Shown: positions 8,506 through 18,674, counted from the first letter of the stretch. The stretch: 64,000 nucleotides of DNA from Bifidobacterium colobi (GCF_018555455.1 NZ_JAFEJU010000002.1:248001-312000); one strand, 5' to 3'. The notes: a model not told the origin generated them from the letters alone. A program made the numbers and translations.

Positions 8506-9648
8506 ATGCAGGGCGAATATAGCGAGTCAACACAACGCGACCTAGACAGGGTGGCGTTGATTGTTGCCGTGCTGTTCGCTGTAGTGGCTGCATGCATAAC
8601 CACGCGTTCCGTGACTTCCGCTGGCTCATCTCCTTGGGTGCCCGTTGTTCCTGCAGTCGTTGGCATGCTGATGTCGTTGATATGCAACAGGCGTTGCCGG
8701 TACCACATTGTGTGGCATAACCGTGAGATGGCGGTGTGGCTGATATCGGTTGGAGCGTGTTTTTCCATATGCGCAGGTGTGTCCGTGTCTGTATTGCTGA
8801 AATCAGACAATCCGATAGTTACTGCAATGTTTTGTGCTTCCAGCATGGTGGTATTAGACATGGCACTCATGACGTTGCGCGTGCATGAGCCCATGGTGCG
8901 TGGAGTGGTAAATGCCATGATGTTCGTGGCAATGCTGATGACGATGGCCAGTGCGGCAACCATGCTGTTCGATTTACCCGAACAGTTACTGGCTGGTTTG
9001 ATGGTGGCTGCGGCCATCTGCAGTATTCAAATAATGCCGAATATCGTGGTGCACGTGCCGGATCGGTATCTGGTGGAATGGCGAACATATATGACCCGCC
9101 GTTGGACAGTGCGTGGTGAGATCCCTGAAAAAGCAAGGGTGCTGAATCGCGAGGATATTCATCGTGATATGGATGGATTTATTGCGCAATATGCCACAGG
9201 GGTCACATTGTGTGTGGCGTTGAGCCTATCTGGGTATGCAGTGCTGGCTGAGCGAGTCGATTATCACAGTTTGTATGACCGTATCGGCTTTCTGATAGTA
9301 AGTGCCGGTCTCATGCTGTTCTTCATGCTGAAGCCACGTCAGTCCGTTCGCCCATTCGAACGATACCTCATGCGTATAGCAGCAATAATCATCCCACTGT
9401 TATGGATAAGGCATGCATCCGAGGCGGTTCCAGAAGTAGGTGCGATGCTTCCGCTCATATGCATGATTGTGTTCGCTGCATTGGGTGTACTACTGGGTTT
9501 CAGCATGATTGCCCAGCACAATGGTTTTCATTCCTTGGTACTGTCCCGTATAGGTGACGCTCTCTGCTTCAGCTCTACGATGGTCATACCTGTAGCTTCG
9601 TTTCTTGCCGGTGGTGCACTTGAGCTTCTAAGGAGCATGTCATGGTAA
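8506..9648 (+). CDS. Polytopic membrane protein resembling the EccD channel component
   Basis: This 380-residue protein has about 11 hydrophobic helices: six between residues 17 and 181, a charged cytoplasmic loop at about 182-230 (DRYLVEWRTYMTRRW), then five more to the C-terminus. EccD, the main membrane subunit of actinobacterial type VII systems, also has 11 helices, but normally after an N-terminal ubiquitin-like domain. Here the first helix starts near residue 17, so that domain is absent. Position directly before the FHA and EccC-type genes supports a channel role. The 3' end overlaps the next gene by seven bases. The assignment rests on topology and context, not on a clear sequence signature. 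Confidence 0.68.
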   Translation: MQGEYSESTQRDLDRVALIVAVLFAVVAACITTRSVTSAGSSPWVPVVPAVVGMLMSLICNRRCRYHIVWHNREMAVWLISVGACFSICAGVSVSVLLKSDNPIVTAMFCASSMVVLDMALMTLRVHEPMVRGVVNAMMFVAMLMTMASAATMLFDLPEQLLAGLMVAAAICSIQIMPNIVVHVPDRYLVEWRTYMTRRWTVRGEIPEKARVLNREDIHRDMDGFIAQYATGVTLCVALSLSGYAVLAERVDYHSLYDRIGFLIVSAGLMLFFMLKPRQSVRPFERYLMRIAAIIIPLLWIRHASEAVPEVGAMLPLICMIVFAALGVLLGFSMIAQHNGFHSLVLSRIGDALCFSSTMVIPVASFLAGGALELLRSMSW

Positions 9649-10928
9649 CAGCACCGGCAACATCAGCTATTTCGCATAACAGGCAGCAGTACGTGCAATA
9701 TCAGGCGGCTTCTGGCGGCAAACAATGCGCTGCGTCAGTAATTGACATAATCTGTATCATGCTGAGTTTCGTGGCGGCACTGTTACTGTCACATAATGCT
9801 GTGATATGCGTAATGGTAGCGGTGGAGATGGTTGTGGTATTTGCCGTCTGGGAAGCGGCTCGCGGCGAGACTCCAGGCAAATTAGTGTTTGGTGTGCGTA
9901 CGATTCGTGTGGAATGCCAGCGCGACCCACGTAATGGTGTGCTACCTGCGGGACTAGGCAGAGCCCTCATCAAATATCTCGTGTTTGCTGTTTCACCGAT
10001 GTTGTTCGGCGTAGGTCTGCTGCTTGCAGTATGCTCGCCACTCTTCTCAAAATCTACATGCAAGCAAGGTTGGGCCGATCGTCTTGCCAGACTTGTGGAA
10101 GTGGATATTCGCAAGCGGACTGTAAATGTATTGCGCGTTCAGGAACCACGGACTCAATCCGCACAAACGATAGCTGGTTCCGTTGTACATGAGCCAGTGA
10201 CCTCAGGCTCCACGCCATCAAGCCCTGTGACGATTCCCGAGTCATTGCCTTTGCGGCAGCCGGTGGCTCGTCATGCGAACAATGCGCAGGCCATGCCGGG
10301 TGTGCCGAGGAAGTCTACTGGGAGCGTAGCTGAAGTTTCATCGGCACGTCAGGTTCCCGTCAACGCTAGCCGTGTGACTCCGCCGGTACCCGTTCCTGCA
10401 ATTCCTGCCGCATCATCTTCCGCGGCCGCGCAATCAAAGTCGATACCGATTCCTGCGGTACCTCAGCAGAAGAACAAGGTTCCTTCTCTTGCGCTTCCCA
10501 AACCGGCAAGTGCCGCCATTCCTCAGCGTACTGCGGCTCCAAGTGCCGTACCGCCTGCTCCTTCCAAACAAGGGCAGCAGCATATCACCATCTACTTTGA
10601 AGATGGTTCTCGCAAGCCTCTGGTTATTCCCTCCAATGTGGTGCTAGGCCGCAGACCTTCCCCGCAACGAAACGGTGATGTAGTATTGGCGGTTCCTGAC
10701 GGCACTGGCACCGTGTCTCGCAATCATGCGCGGCTGGAAATTACTGCGGCGCATATGTGGATTACCGATCTTGGTAGCACTAATGGCACTCGAATTCTCA
10801 ATGAGGATGGCGAGGAAATCAAACTTGCGGCGCAACAGCGTTACGCTATTCAATCCGGTGTGCGCATCTCGCTTGGTGACATGAGTTGCAGCATTATCAT
10901 GGCGAAAAGCAGGGGGCGGCGTTCATGA
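9642..10928 (+). CDS. RDD-domain membrane protein fused to a C-terminal FHA domain
   Basis: This 428-residue protein has an N-terminal RDD-like membrane domain (about residues 20-165) with hydrophobic helices and the segment ARGETPGKLVFGVR, typical of RDD proteins. A disordered Pro/Ala/Ser linker follows (about 175-310). The C-terminal FHA domain (about 313-423) carries LGRRPS, SRNHARLE and DLGSTNGT, the hallmark phosphothreonine-binding loops. FHA domains recur in type VII systems, for example at the N-terminus of EssC in Firmicutes. Here the FHA is on a separate membrane protein. It overlaps the upstream gene and the downstream ATPase gene (ATGA), so the three core genes are translationally coupled. 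It probably docks a phosphorylated partner at the secretion complex. Confidence 0.85.
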   Translation: MVTAPATSAISHNRQQYVQYQAASGGKQCAASVIDIICIMLSFVAALLLSHNAVICVMVAVEMVVVFAVWEAARGETPGKLVFGVRTIRVECQRDPRNGVLPAGLGRALIKYLVFAVSPMLFGVGLLLAVCSPLFSKSTCKQGWADRLARLVEVDIRKRTVNVLRVQEPRTQSAQTIAGSVVHEPVTSGSTPSSPVTIPESLPLRQPVARHANNAQAMPGVPRKSTGSVAEVSSARQVPVNASRVTPPVPVPAIPAASSSAAAQSKSIPIPAVPQQKNKVPSLALPKPASAAIPQRTAAPSAVPPAPSKQGQQHITIYFEDGSRKPLVIPSNVVLGRRPSPQRNGDVVLAVPDGTGTVSRNHARLEITAAHMWITDLGSTNGTRILNEDGEEIKLAAQQRYAIQSGVRISLGDMSCSIIMAKSRGRRS

Positions 10929-13900
10929 ACTCCGAAAACCACCAAAACAGGCTCGAAGGTCCAAAAGCGCCGAAAGGCAGGGTAGTACTCCAACAGCCTC
11001 CCGAGCTCGAACCAAGCGATGGTGTCAATACGCTCCTTACCTCACTGGTTCCATTGCTGGGCACCGTTAGCGCCATGGTGATGATGCTGATGACCAATTC
11101 CGGTCTAACAGGCATGCTCACTGGCGGCATGTTCATGCTTTCCTCGTTGGGATTCGTTGTAGTGAATGGATTCCGTCAGCGCTCCCAGCGCATGGCGAAC
11201 CTTACTTCAGCTCGCCGTGAATATCTGACCTATCTTTCAGGATTACGCAAAACAGTGCGTACAGCCGGGCGAAAACAGCGTAACGCGGCGTTATGGAATG
11301 CTCCAGCGCCACAGTCGCTCGTAGCCATTGCGCAAGAACCTGCACGTCGTTGGGAACGCATTCAATCCGATAGTGATTTCATGCATATTCGGTTCGGTGC
11401 ACATGATGAACCATTGTGCATTACGCTCGAAGCCCCTGAGCTGCCGCCATTGGCGCAGCTTGATCCGGTTTCAGCTTCGGCTGCGCACAGGTTCATGCTG
11501 GCACATGAATCATTACGCAACATGCCATACGTCGTGAACCTGAGGCAGTTCAAACGAGTGGAACTACTCGGCGATCTTGAACATACAGAATCGTTGGCGC
11601 GCGCCATGCTGTGTCAAGCGGCAACATGGCATGACATGGACAATCTACGCATCCTGGTACTGGCATCCGAAGAGCGCATCGACCAGTGGGATTGGGCTCG
11701 CTTACTGCCGCAAACAGAGGGAATGAACAACGAAATCGCTCAAGAACCCATGGAAGTTCTCTCTTCCACAGTGGGGCAGGGGCGATATATGGTCACCTCG
11801 AACATACATGCGGTTGATGCGTTGGTAGGTCCACAGGCTCTTGACCGCAATCGCTTCACCGGCGGCGACTACGAGATAGTGCCACATGTACTGGTAGTCA
11901 ATGATGGGTTCGACAGGGAAAAGCTCACCAAGGAAACGCAGCTGTTCTCATCTGATGGGCTTGACGGCGTGACTGTTATTGATTTGCCTGACGAATGGGG
12001 CGATCTCGAAGAAGACAATGTACTTCGCGTACTGTTCTCGCAAACAACGGTCGAGGAAGGGCTCAATGTACTCGAATCCCACGAAGAAGACACGGTAGAA
12101 CTATTCTCCACATCCATCAAACCGTTCAATATCACGCCAGATTCTCTTACCGTGCGTGAGGCATTGGCCATCGCACAGAGACTTGCCATTGCGCGCACTG
12201 AGGTGCAGGATACGCAATCTGAGCAGGCGACGGCCACGAATAGCCATAAGAAATCCAATGATTTGCCGGCGTTGCTGGGCATCGACGATATTCGTCATAT
12301 CGATCTTGCCAAACTATGGGCATACCGTACAGGCCGAGATCGTTTGCGTGTGCCCATCGGGTTGCACGACGACACCACGACTGCATATCTCGATATCAAG
12401 GAGATGGGCCAGCACGGCATGGGACCTCATGGTGTGCTCGTCGGTGCTACTGGTTCGGGCAAATCCGAAGTGCTTCGTACATTGGTGCTTTCGTTGGCGC
12501 TTAGCCACTCGCCAGACCAGCTCAATTTCGTGCTTATCGACTTCAAGGGTGGTGCCACGTTTGCAGGCATGGGCGGTATGCCGCACATCTCATCCATCAT
12601 TACCAATCTCGGCGAGGAAGCTTCCCTGGTCGATCGTATGGAGGATGCTCTGGATGGCGAGATCAATAGACGGCAGGAATTGCTGCGTGATGCCGGCAAC
12701 CTGGCGAACATCACCGAATACGAGGACGCTCGCGTCAACGGCGGGCGTACGGATCTCGATCCACTGCCTTCGTTGCTGGTGGTGGTCGATGAGTTTTCCG
12801 AACTGCTGAAGGCGAAGCCCGACATCGTACAGTCCTTCGTGCGCATCGGTGCTGTGGGGCGTTCCCTCGGCGTTCATTTACTCATTGCATCCCAGCGACT
12901 TGAACAAGGCAAATTGCGTGGCCTTGATGAGCATCTGTCGTACCGCATTGGTCTGAAAACATTCTCCGCATCAGAATCTCGAGCGGTGCTGGGCATCCCC
13001 GACGCGTATGAATTACCGAGCTTGCCGGGCATTGGCTATCTTAAAACACCTGCGGGCACCATCACCCGATTCCGTGCCTCATATGTATCTGGCGTGCCGA
13101 AAGGATTGGATGGCGACACCACAACATTCCAGTATGCCGTCGACCAGATGCGTGGCAAGGGACGGCCGGCGCATGTGGTGTGGCTGCCGCCGTTGGTTGT
13201 ACCGAACACATTGGATGAGTTCATGCCGGATCTCACCGTGACACCGGAGTACGGTTTGATTTCCCCATCATGGCGCAAGCGCGGTGCGCTGATGGCACCT
13301 TGTGCATTGGAAGATAAACCACGCGAACAGAAACGTGATGTTATGGCATTGGATCTTTCCGGCGCCGGTGGCCATGTTGCGGTGGTTGGAGGCCCCCTCA
13401 GCGGTAAAAGCATGATGCTGCGTTCCATAGTCACGTCCTTGTCGCTTTCCCATACTCCGCTGGAAGTGCAGTTCTTTGTTATTGATTGTGGTGGTGGCAC
13501 TTTCACCACATTGGAAGGACTGGAACACGTTAGTGGTGTTGCGGCCGGTAACGAAGAAGAGAAGGTACGTCGTACAATCGCCGAAGTTTCAGGCATTATC
13601 GATGCACGTGAACGATTCTTCAAAGAGCAGCGCATCGACGGTATGGAAACCTACCGTAGGCGTAGAGCTGCGGGTCAGATAGACGATGGTTACGGTGACG
13701 TGTTCTTGGTGATCGATGGCTGGGGCGTGTTCCGTGGCGATTACGACCAATTGGAGCCGAAAGTACAGCAAATTGTGGCGCGAGGTTTGACCTTCGGTGT
13801 TCACGTGATGTTGAGTGCTAATCGTTGGATGGAAATACGAGCCAACATCGGTGACCTTATCGGTACCAAACTTGAGCTCCGCCTTGGTGATCCCGGCGAT

Positions 13901-14878
13901 TCTCAAATCGATCGCAGAATTGCCGCAACTGTGCCGAAAGGCGCCCCCGGCCGAGGACTCAGTCCGTCGAAGTTGCACACGCTTGGCGTATTGCCGCGCA
14001 TCGATGGCAACCATGAGGCCGCTACGGTTTCGGATGGTATTGCCGATCTTGTCAGCAAAGTGCATGCTGCGTGGAAGGGCAAGCCAGGTCCGAAGCTGCG
14101 GTTGTTGCCCACTAAGCTCCCCTATGAAGCGATGATTGCTGCGGTAATGAGACAGCCGAAGGCAGCCGCATTGCTCACTCATGGCAAGATGGCGGTTGGC
14201 ATCAATGAAAGCTCGTTGTCGCCGGTCGTGTTCGATTTGCAGAAGGAACCGCACTTCTACGCGTTCGGTGATGCTAAATCCGGCAAATCCTCATTACTGC
14301 GCCTTATCGTGCAGGAGATTGTGCGCGGATATCCGGATGGCAAAGCGAAGATCTTCATGGTCGACTACCGCAGAGCCAATCTTGCGCAGATACCGCAATC
14401 GCACCTTGGCGCGTACCTTACCAACGATGAGGCTGCCACAGAACAGTTCCTCGACTTGGCAGAATTCCTCAAAACCCGCATGCCGGGCCCGGACCTGACT
14501 CCAGAACAACTACGGAACCGTTCATGGTGGACAGGATCAGAGGTATACATTCTCGTCGATGACTACGATCTGGTAGCCACTAGTAGAGGCAATCCACTGA
14601 AACCAATAGTGCCGTATCTGGCGCAAGCTTCAGACCTCGGCCTGCACGTGGTAGTTACCCGGCGAACTGGTGGCGCCAGCCGCGCTATGTATGATCCAGT
14701 GTTGCAGTCGTTCCAAGATTTGGGCATGACCGGCATACTGCTGTCTGGCGATCCGAACGAGGGACAGCTCATTGGAAAGGTCAAGCCGAAGCGAGCCGTG
14801 CCTGGACGTGCACAAATTGTTACACGAGATGATGGCCTGTTCGTGGCGCAACTGGCATACGTGGCACCGGTCGAGTAG
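10925..14878 (+). CDS. EccC/EssC-type FtsK-SpoIIIE ATPase, motor of the type VII secretion system
   Basis: This 1,317-residue protein has two N-terminal transmembrane helices (about residues 36-82) and three tandem FtsK/SpoIIIE ATPase domains. Walker A motifs lie at G507-ATGSGKS (K513), G823-GPLSGKS (K828) and G1115-DAKSGKS (K1121). The first domain has a full Walker B ending D622-E623-F. The second and third have VIDGW and LVDDY without the canonical Glu, as in other EccC proteins where the distal domains bind substrate rather than hydrolyse ATP strongly. This is the defining motor of ESX systems and is expected to recognise the YxxxD signal of the WXG100 protein at 742-1026. The ATG at 10925 overlaps the preceding stop (ATGA); the frame is open back to 10886. 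Confidence 0.93.
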   Translation: MNSENHQNRLEGPKAPKGRVVLQQPPELEPSDGVNTLLTSLVPLLGTVSAMVMMLMTNSGLTGMLTGGMFMLSSLGFVVVNGFRQRSQRMANLTSARREYLTYLSGLRKTVRTAGRKQRNAALWNAPAPQSLVAIAQEPARRWERIQSDSDFMHIRFGAHDEPLCITLEAPELPPLAQLDPVSASAAHRFMLAHESLRNMPYVVNLRQFKRVELLGDLEHTESLARAMLCQAATWHDMDNLRILVLASEERIDQWDWARLLPQTEGMNNEIAQEPMEVLSSTVGQGRYMVTSNIHAVDALVGPQALDRNRFTGGDYEIVPHVLVVNDGFDREKLTKETQLFSSDGLDGVTVIDLPDEWGDLEEDNVLRVLFSQTTVEEGLNVLESHEEDTVELFSTSIKPFNITPDSLTVREALAIAQRLAIARTEVQDTQSEQATATNSHKKSNDLPALLGIDDIRHIDLAKLWAYRTGRDRLRVPIGLHDDTTTAYLDIKEMGQHGMGPHGVLVGATGSGKSEVLRTLVLSLALSHSPDQLNFVLIDFKGGATFAGMGGMPHISSIITNLGEEASLVDRMEDALDGEINRRQELLRDAGNLANITEYEDARVNGGRTDLDPLPSLLVVVDEFSELLKAKPDIVQSFVRIGAVGRSLGVHLLIASQRLEQGKLRGLDEHLSYRIGLKTFSASESRAVLGIPDAYELPSLPGIGYLKTPAGTITRFRASYVSGVPKGLDGDTTTFQYAVDQMRGKGRPAHVVWLPPLVVPNTLDEFMPDLTVTPEYGLISPSWRKRGALMAPCALEDKPREQKRDVMALDLSGAGGHVAVVGGPLSGKSMMLRSIVTSLSLSHTPLEVQFFVIDCGGGTFTTLEGLEHVSGVAAGNEEEKVRRTIAEVSGIIDARERFFKEQRIDGMETYRRRRAAGQIDDGYGDVFLVIDGWGVFRGDYDQLEPKVQQIVARGLTFGVHVMLSANRWMEIRANIGDLIGTKLELRLGDPGDSQIDRRIAATVPKGAPGRGLSPSKLHTLGVLPRIDGNHEAATVSDGIADLVSKVHAAWKGKPGPKLRLLPTKLPYEAMIAAVMRQPKAAALLTHGKMAVGINESSLSPVVFDLQKEPHFYAFGDAKSGKSSLLRLIVQEIVRGYPDGKAKIFMVDYRRANLAQIPQSHLGAYLTNDEAATEQFLDLAEFLKTRMPGPDLTPEQLRNRSWWTGSEVYILVDDYDLVATSRGNPLKPIVPYLAQASDLGLHVVVTRRTGGASRAMYDPVLQSFQDLGMTGILLSGDPNEGQLIGKVKPKRAVPGRAQIVTRDDGLFVAQLAYVAPVE

Positions 14879-14929
14879 CGCATGATTGCTGGCCTTCGCT
14901 CCATGCCTTCCGCGGTCTGTGGATTCGTT

Positions 14930-14935
14930 TATACT
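14930..14935 (+). promoter_or_regulatory. Probable -10 element of a leaderless transcript
   Basis: TATACT lies nine bases before the GTG at 14945, which places the transcription start at or next to the start codon. No good -35 element is visible. Confidence 0.4.
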
Positions 14936-14944
14936 ACTGACCTC

Positions 14945-15076
14945 GTGAGTGAGTATCAGGACAGTCGTAAGCAGCGTGAGGCACGCCGCCGCACCATGGT
15001 GCGCGTGGTGTGCGTCATCATTGCTGTTGCGATGCTTGGTTCCCTGGTCATCCCGGCTATTTACGCCGGACTTTGA
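14945..15076 (+). CDS. Small single-pass membrane protein, 43 residues
   Basis: The GTG at 14945 opens a short frame: SEYQDSRKQREARRRTM, a basic cytoplasmic head, followed by a hydrophobic helix (about residues 18-38) and a four-residue tail. An upstream ATG in the same frame at 14882 has no ribosome site, while the TATACT at 14930 fits a leaderless start at the GTG. No function is recognised. It stands between the secretion island and prfB; about 270 bases with no visible gene follow it. Confidence 0.5.
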   Translation: MSEYQDSRKQREARRRTMVRVVCVIIAVAMLGSLVIPAIYAGL

Positions 15077-15344
15077 CGCTGCCTGTGCGCATTCGTGCAC
15101 GCGGCTCGCACGTCTGATGCCTCAACCTTGAGCTATTGCGCGGTCAGTGAACCATCATCAGTAGCCGATGGAACCACAGCGCCAGGCTCACCCTAAGAAG
15201 CATCACTGCCGCGGCACCCCTTGCCACATGCCGATGGACATAGAGTCAACCCAATCAGGCAACGGCATGGCGAATGTGCACAGGCTGTCAACAACGACGT
15301 GACTCCACAGAACTTTCCAAGAATCAACAGTAAGGTACAACACG

Positions 15345-16469
15345 ATGGCAGAATTTGACTTTACCCAAGCAATCGGCGATGCCCGAGCCAAGTATGATTC
15401 CATCGCCAAGGCGCTGGACGTAGACCGGCTCAAAGCCGAAATCAAGGAATTGGAAGCCCAAGCCGCGGCTCCGGGTTTGTGGGATGACCCGGAAAACGCG
15501 CAGAAGGTGACCAGCAAGCTTTCCGCAACCGAATCCCAGTTGAAGCGACTCAACTCCGCAGCCCAGCGCATCGACGACGTGGAAACGCTCGTTGAGCTCG
15601 GCCAGGAGGAAGGCGATCAGGACTCCCTGGACGACGCTCAGAACGAAATCGGCGAAATCCAGAAGGATCTCGACCAGATGGAGATCCAGACCCTGCTCGA
15701 CGGCGAATACGATGAACGTTCCGCAGTGGTGACCATCCGTTCCGGCGCCGGTGGCGTGGATGCCGCCGACTTCGCGCAGATGCTGCTGCGCATGTACCTG
15801 CGCTACTGCGAACGCAACGGTTTCAAGGCCAAGGTGATGGACACCTCCTACGCCGAAGAAGCCGGCATCAAGTCCGCCACCTTCCAGGTGGATGCCCCGT
15901 ACGCCTACGGTCGCCTTTCCGTGGAAGGCGGTACCCACCGCTTGGTGCGTATCTCCCCGTTCGATAATCAGGGCCGCCGCCAAACCAGTTTCGCCGCCGT
16001 GGAAGTGGTGCCGCTGGTCGAAGCCACCGATCACATCGACATTCCGGACACCGATATCCGCGTGGACACCTACTGCTCCTCCGGCCCCGGCGGCCAGGGT
16101 GTGAACACCACCTACTCCGCCGTGCGCATCACCCACTTGCCCACCGGCATCGTGGTGACCATGCAGGATGAGCGCTCCCAGATTCAGAACCGTGCTTCCG
16201 CCATGGCCGTGCTGCAGTCCCGACTGTTGGTGCTGCGCCACGAAGAGGAAGCCAAGAAGAAGAAGGAACTCGCCGGCGACATCAAGGCCAGCTGGGGCGA
16301 TCAGATGCGTTCCTACGTGCTGCACCCGTACCAGATGGTCAAGGATCTCAGGACCGGCTACGAAACCAGCCAGACCCAGGCTGTGTTCGATGGCGACATC
16401 AACGGCTTCATCGAGGCTGGCATCCGCTGGCGTCACGAACAGCGTCGCGCCGCCGAAACCGAAGAGTAA
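15345..16469 (+). CDS. prfB: Peptide chain release factor 2
   Basis: RF2 recognises UGA and UAA stop codons and triggers peptide release on the ribosome. The 374-residue protein carries the SPF specificity tripeptide at residues 204-206 and the catalytic GGQ at 249-251 ([13 protein letters not shown]). The N-terminal third is the usual helical domain. The frame is continuous from the ATG, so the +1 programmed frameshift that autoregulates RF2 in many bacteria is absent. The ribosome site AAGG lies upstream. The gene leads a conserved block with ftsE, ftsX, a CHAP hydrolase and smpB, an order common in Actinobacteria. Confidence 0.97.
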   Translation: MAEFDFTQAIGDARAKYDSIAKALDVDRLKAEIKELEAQAAAPGLWDDPENAQKVTSKLSATESQLKRLNSAAQRIDDVETLVELGQEEGDQDSLDDAQNEIGEIQKDLDQMEIQTLLDGEYDERSAVVTIRSGAGGVDAADFAQMLLRMYLRYCERNGFKAKVMDTSYAEEAGIKSATFQVDAPYAYGRLSVEGGTHRLVRISPFDNQGRRQTSFAAVEVVPLVEATDHIDIPDTDIRVDTYCSSGPGGQGVNTTYSAVRITHLPTGIVVTMQDERSQIQNRASAMAVLQSRLLVLRHEEEAKKKKELAGDIKASWGDQMRSYVLHPYQMVKDLRTGYETSQTQAVFDGDINGFIEAGIRWRHEQRRAAETEE

Positions 16470-16513
16470 GCCGATCGATCGTCGATTCGATCTTAAAGAC
16501 AAAGGAAACGGAT

Positions 16514-17656
16514 ATGGCATTGATCTCACTGGACAACGTGTCCAAGATCTACCCCAAGGGCACGCGTCCCGCGCTCGACAATATCAACCTTGATATTGAG
16601 CGCGGCGACTTCGTGTTCCTCGTGGGTGCATCCGGCTCAGGCAAAACCACGCTGCTGAGCCTGCTGCTTCGCGAAGAGGAGGCCACCAGCGGCGAGATTC
16701 GCGTTGCCGGCAACGATCTGCGCCGTATCTCGAACCGTCAGGTGCCGCAATACCGCCGTTCGTTGGGCTTCGTGTTCCAGGATTACAAGCTGCTCAACAA
16801 CAAAACCGTGTGGGAGAATGTGGCGTTCGCTCTTGAAGTGATTGGCACCCGCCGCTCCACCATCAAATCCCTGGTGCCCAAGGTGTTGGACACGGTGGGT
16901 TTGACCGGCAAGGAAAAGAACTATCCGCATGAGCTGTCCGGTGGTGAGCAGCAGCGTGTGGCCATCGCCCGCGCGTATGTGAACCATCCGCAGATTCTCC
17001 TGGCCGACGAGCCCACCGGCAACCTTGACCCCACCACGTCACTCGGCATCATGGAAGTGTTGGACTCCATCAACCGCACGGGCACCACCGTGGTGATGGC
17101 CACGCACAACGAGGAGATCGTCAACTCCATGCGCAAGCGCGTGGTGGAGCTGCACAATGGCAAGATCGTGCGCGACGAAGCCCATGGCTCCTATGATTCC
17201 GCCCTGTTCTTCCCGGATGCGGAAGTCGAAGCCCGCTCCGACAAGGCGAACCATATTGCCACGCCCGCCCGCCATGTGATCGAAGCTCAGGAGGCACCGT
17301 CCGAAGGCATAGCCCGACTGGCCAACTCCGTGCATTCGGGACGAACCGGGCGCTACGGCGAGACGTTCGCTCCGATTGAAGACACGTTGACGTGGGGCAA
17401 GGGACTGCCGCTGGACGAACAGGCTGCGAAGCTTGAGCAGACGCAGGCGTTCGATCCGCTCAAGGATGATGCCGCAGCCTCGGCTGATGCGCAGTCGGCA
17501 CCGGCTGATTCCTCCGCCGCGCCGACCGCTGATTCCACTGCCGCCGCTGCTCCATTGGAGCCCCCGGCACCGCCCGCACCGCCGGCTCCACCGCAGCAAA
17601 CCAAGCCATCCGATGCCGCAGTCGACACATCTGATTCCGCAGCTAAGGGGGAGTAA
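16514..17656 (+). CDS. ftsE: Cell division ATP-binding protein FtsE with a long C-terminal extension
   Basis: FtsE is the ATPase of the FtsEX complex, an ABC-type system that activates cell wall hydrolases at the division septum. Residues 1-225 form a complete ABC domain: Walker A GASGSGKT at 38-45, the signature LSGGEQQR, and Walker [12 protein letters not shown]. At 380 residues it is about 150 longer than typical FtsE. The extra C-terminus is Ala/Pro/Ser-rich and disordered (for example [11 protein letters not shown]), likely cytoplasmic. The ribosome site is AAAGGAAA. The stop codon lies two bases before ftsX, so the two are coupled. Confidence 0.95.
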   Translation: MALISLDNVSKIYPKGTRPALDNINLDIERGDFVFLVGASGSGKTTLLSLLLREEEATSGEIRVAGNDLRRISNRQVPQYRRSLGFVFQDYKLLNNKTVWENVAFALEVIGTRRSTIKSLVPKVLDTVGLTGKEKNYPHELSGGEQQRVAIARAYVNHPQILLADEPTGNLDPTTSLGIMEVLDSINRTGTTVVMATHNEEIVNSMRKRVVELHNGKIVRDEAHGSYDSALFFPDAEVEARSDKANHIATPARHVIEAQEAPSEGIARLANSVHSGRTGRYGETFAPIEDTLTWGKGLPLDEQAAKLEQTQAFDPLKDDAAASADAQSAPADSSAAPTADSTAAAAPLEPPAPPAPPAPPQQTKPSDAAVDTSDSAAKGE

Positions 17657-17658
17657 TC

Positions 17659-18582
17659 ATGCGCGCGCAGTTCATTCTTTCCGAAACCTGGACCAATCTG
17701 AGGCGAAACTTGGCTATGCTGCTTTCGCTGATGCTGGTCACCTTCATCTCATTCCTGTTCATCGGCGCTTCGGTGCTGACCCAGGCGCAGATCACCAAAG
17801 CCAAGGGCGATTGGTATGACAAAGTCGAGGTTGTGGTCTGGCTATGCCCGGACGGCACCAGCCAATCCGCCAACTGCGCGTCCGGCAAGTCGCCTTCGGC
17901 CAAGGAAATCACCGACCTGCAGAAAACCATCCGCGATGAGCTCAACGATGTGGTCGCCAAAATCGACTATGTGAGCAAGCAGGACTTCTACGACAACACG
18001 TTCACCAAGCAGTACCCGAACGGCGAATACCAAGGCCGAACGCTGACCGCCGACGATATGCAGGATTCCCTGTGGCTGAAGCTCAAAGATCCGACCAAGT
18101 ACCAGGTGGTGGCCGAAGTGCTTTCCGGCAAGGAAGGCGTGGAAGACGTGACCGATCAGCGGCAGATCTTCGACCCGGTGTTCGCTGTGCTCAACCGAGC
18201 CACAGCAGTGACCGCCGTGCTGGCAGGCGTGATGGTGCTGGTGGCCATTCTGCTCACCGGAACCACGATCCGCATGTCCGCAGCATCAAGGCGCACGGAA
18301 ACCGAGATCATGCGCTACGTCGGCGCATCTAACTGGACCATCCGACTGCCGTTCATTCTGGAAGGCGCAATCGCCTCACTGTTGGGCTCGGTGCTCTCCT
18401 GCCTGATGCTTTCGGCGATTGTGCGCATCTTCATCACCGGATGGTTGGCGCAATCGGTCACATGGATCCCATACGTGAATCAGCTCACAGTGCTCATGAT
18501 CTCACCGTTCCTGGTGCTCGGAGCCGTACTGATTTCAGTCATTGCATCAACTATTTCCCTGAGGCGTTACCTGAGAGCGTAA
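17659..18582 (+). CDS. ftsX: Cell division membrane protein FtsX
   Basis: This 307-residue permease-like subunit pairs with FtsE. One transmembrane helix (about 18-40) is followed by a large extracytoplasmic domain (about 41-175) that in other bacteria contacts a peptidoglycan hydrolase or its activator. Three further helices follow in the C-terminal half, with TEIMRYVGASNW, the conserved cytoplasmic loop of this family. It carries no ATPase motif. The ribosome site AAGGGGGA lies inside the end of ftsE. The next gene encodes a secreted coiled-coil CHAP protein, the expected partner. Confidence 0.95.
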   Translation: MRAQFILSETWTNLRRNLAMLLSLMLVTFISFLFIGASVLTQAQITKAKGDWYDKVEVVVWLCPDGTSQSANCASGKSPSAKEITDLQKTIRDELNDVVAKIDYVSKQDFYDNTFTKQYPNGEYQGRTLTADDMQDSLWLKLKDPTKYQVVAEVLSGKEGVEDVTDQRQIFDPVFAVLNRATAVTAVLAGVMVLVAILLTGTTIRMSAASRRTETEIMRYVGASNWTIRLPFILEGAIASLLGSVLSCLMLSAIVRIFITGWLAQSVTWIPYVNQLTVLMISPFLVLGAVLISVIASTISLRRYLRA

Positions 18583-18674
18583 TCTCAGGGCGTAATCAGC
18601 AAACAAAGGTGCCGTCATTCTCAGATTCACATGTTATGGTGTGGATTTATTGAGACGGAAAGGAATCGTCGTCC

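Noticed and set aside
15345..15450. Programmed +1 frameshift in prfB
   Set aside because: The reading frame is continuous from the ATG, with no in-frame TGA or slippery site near the start.
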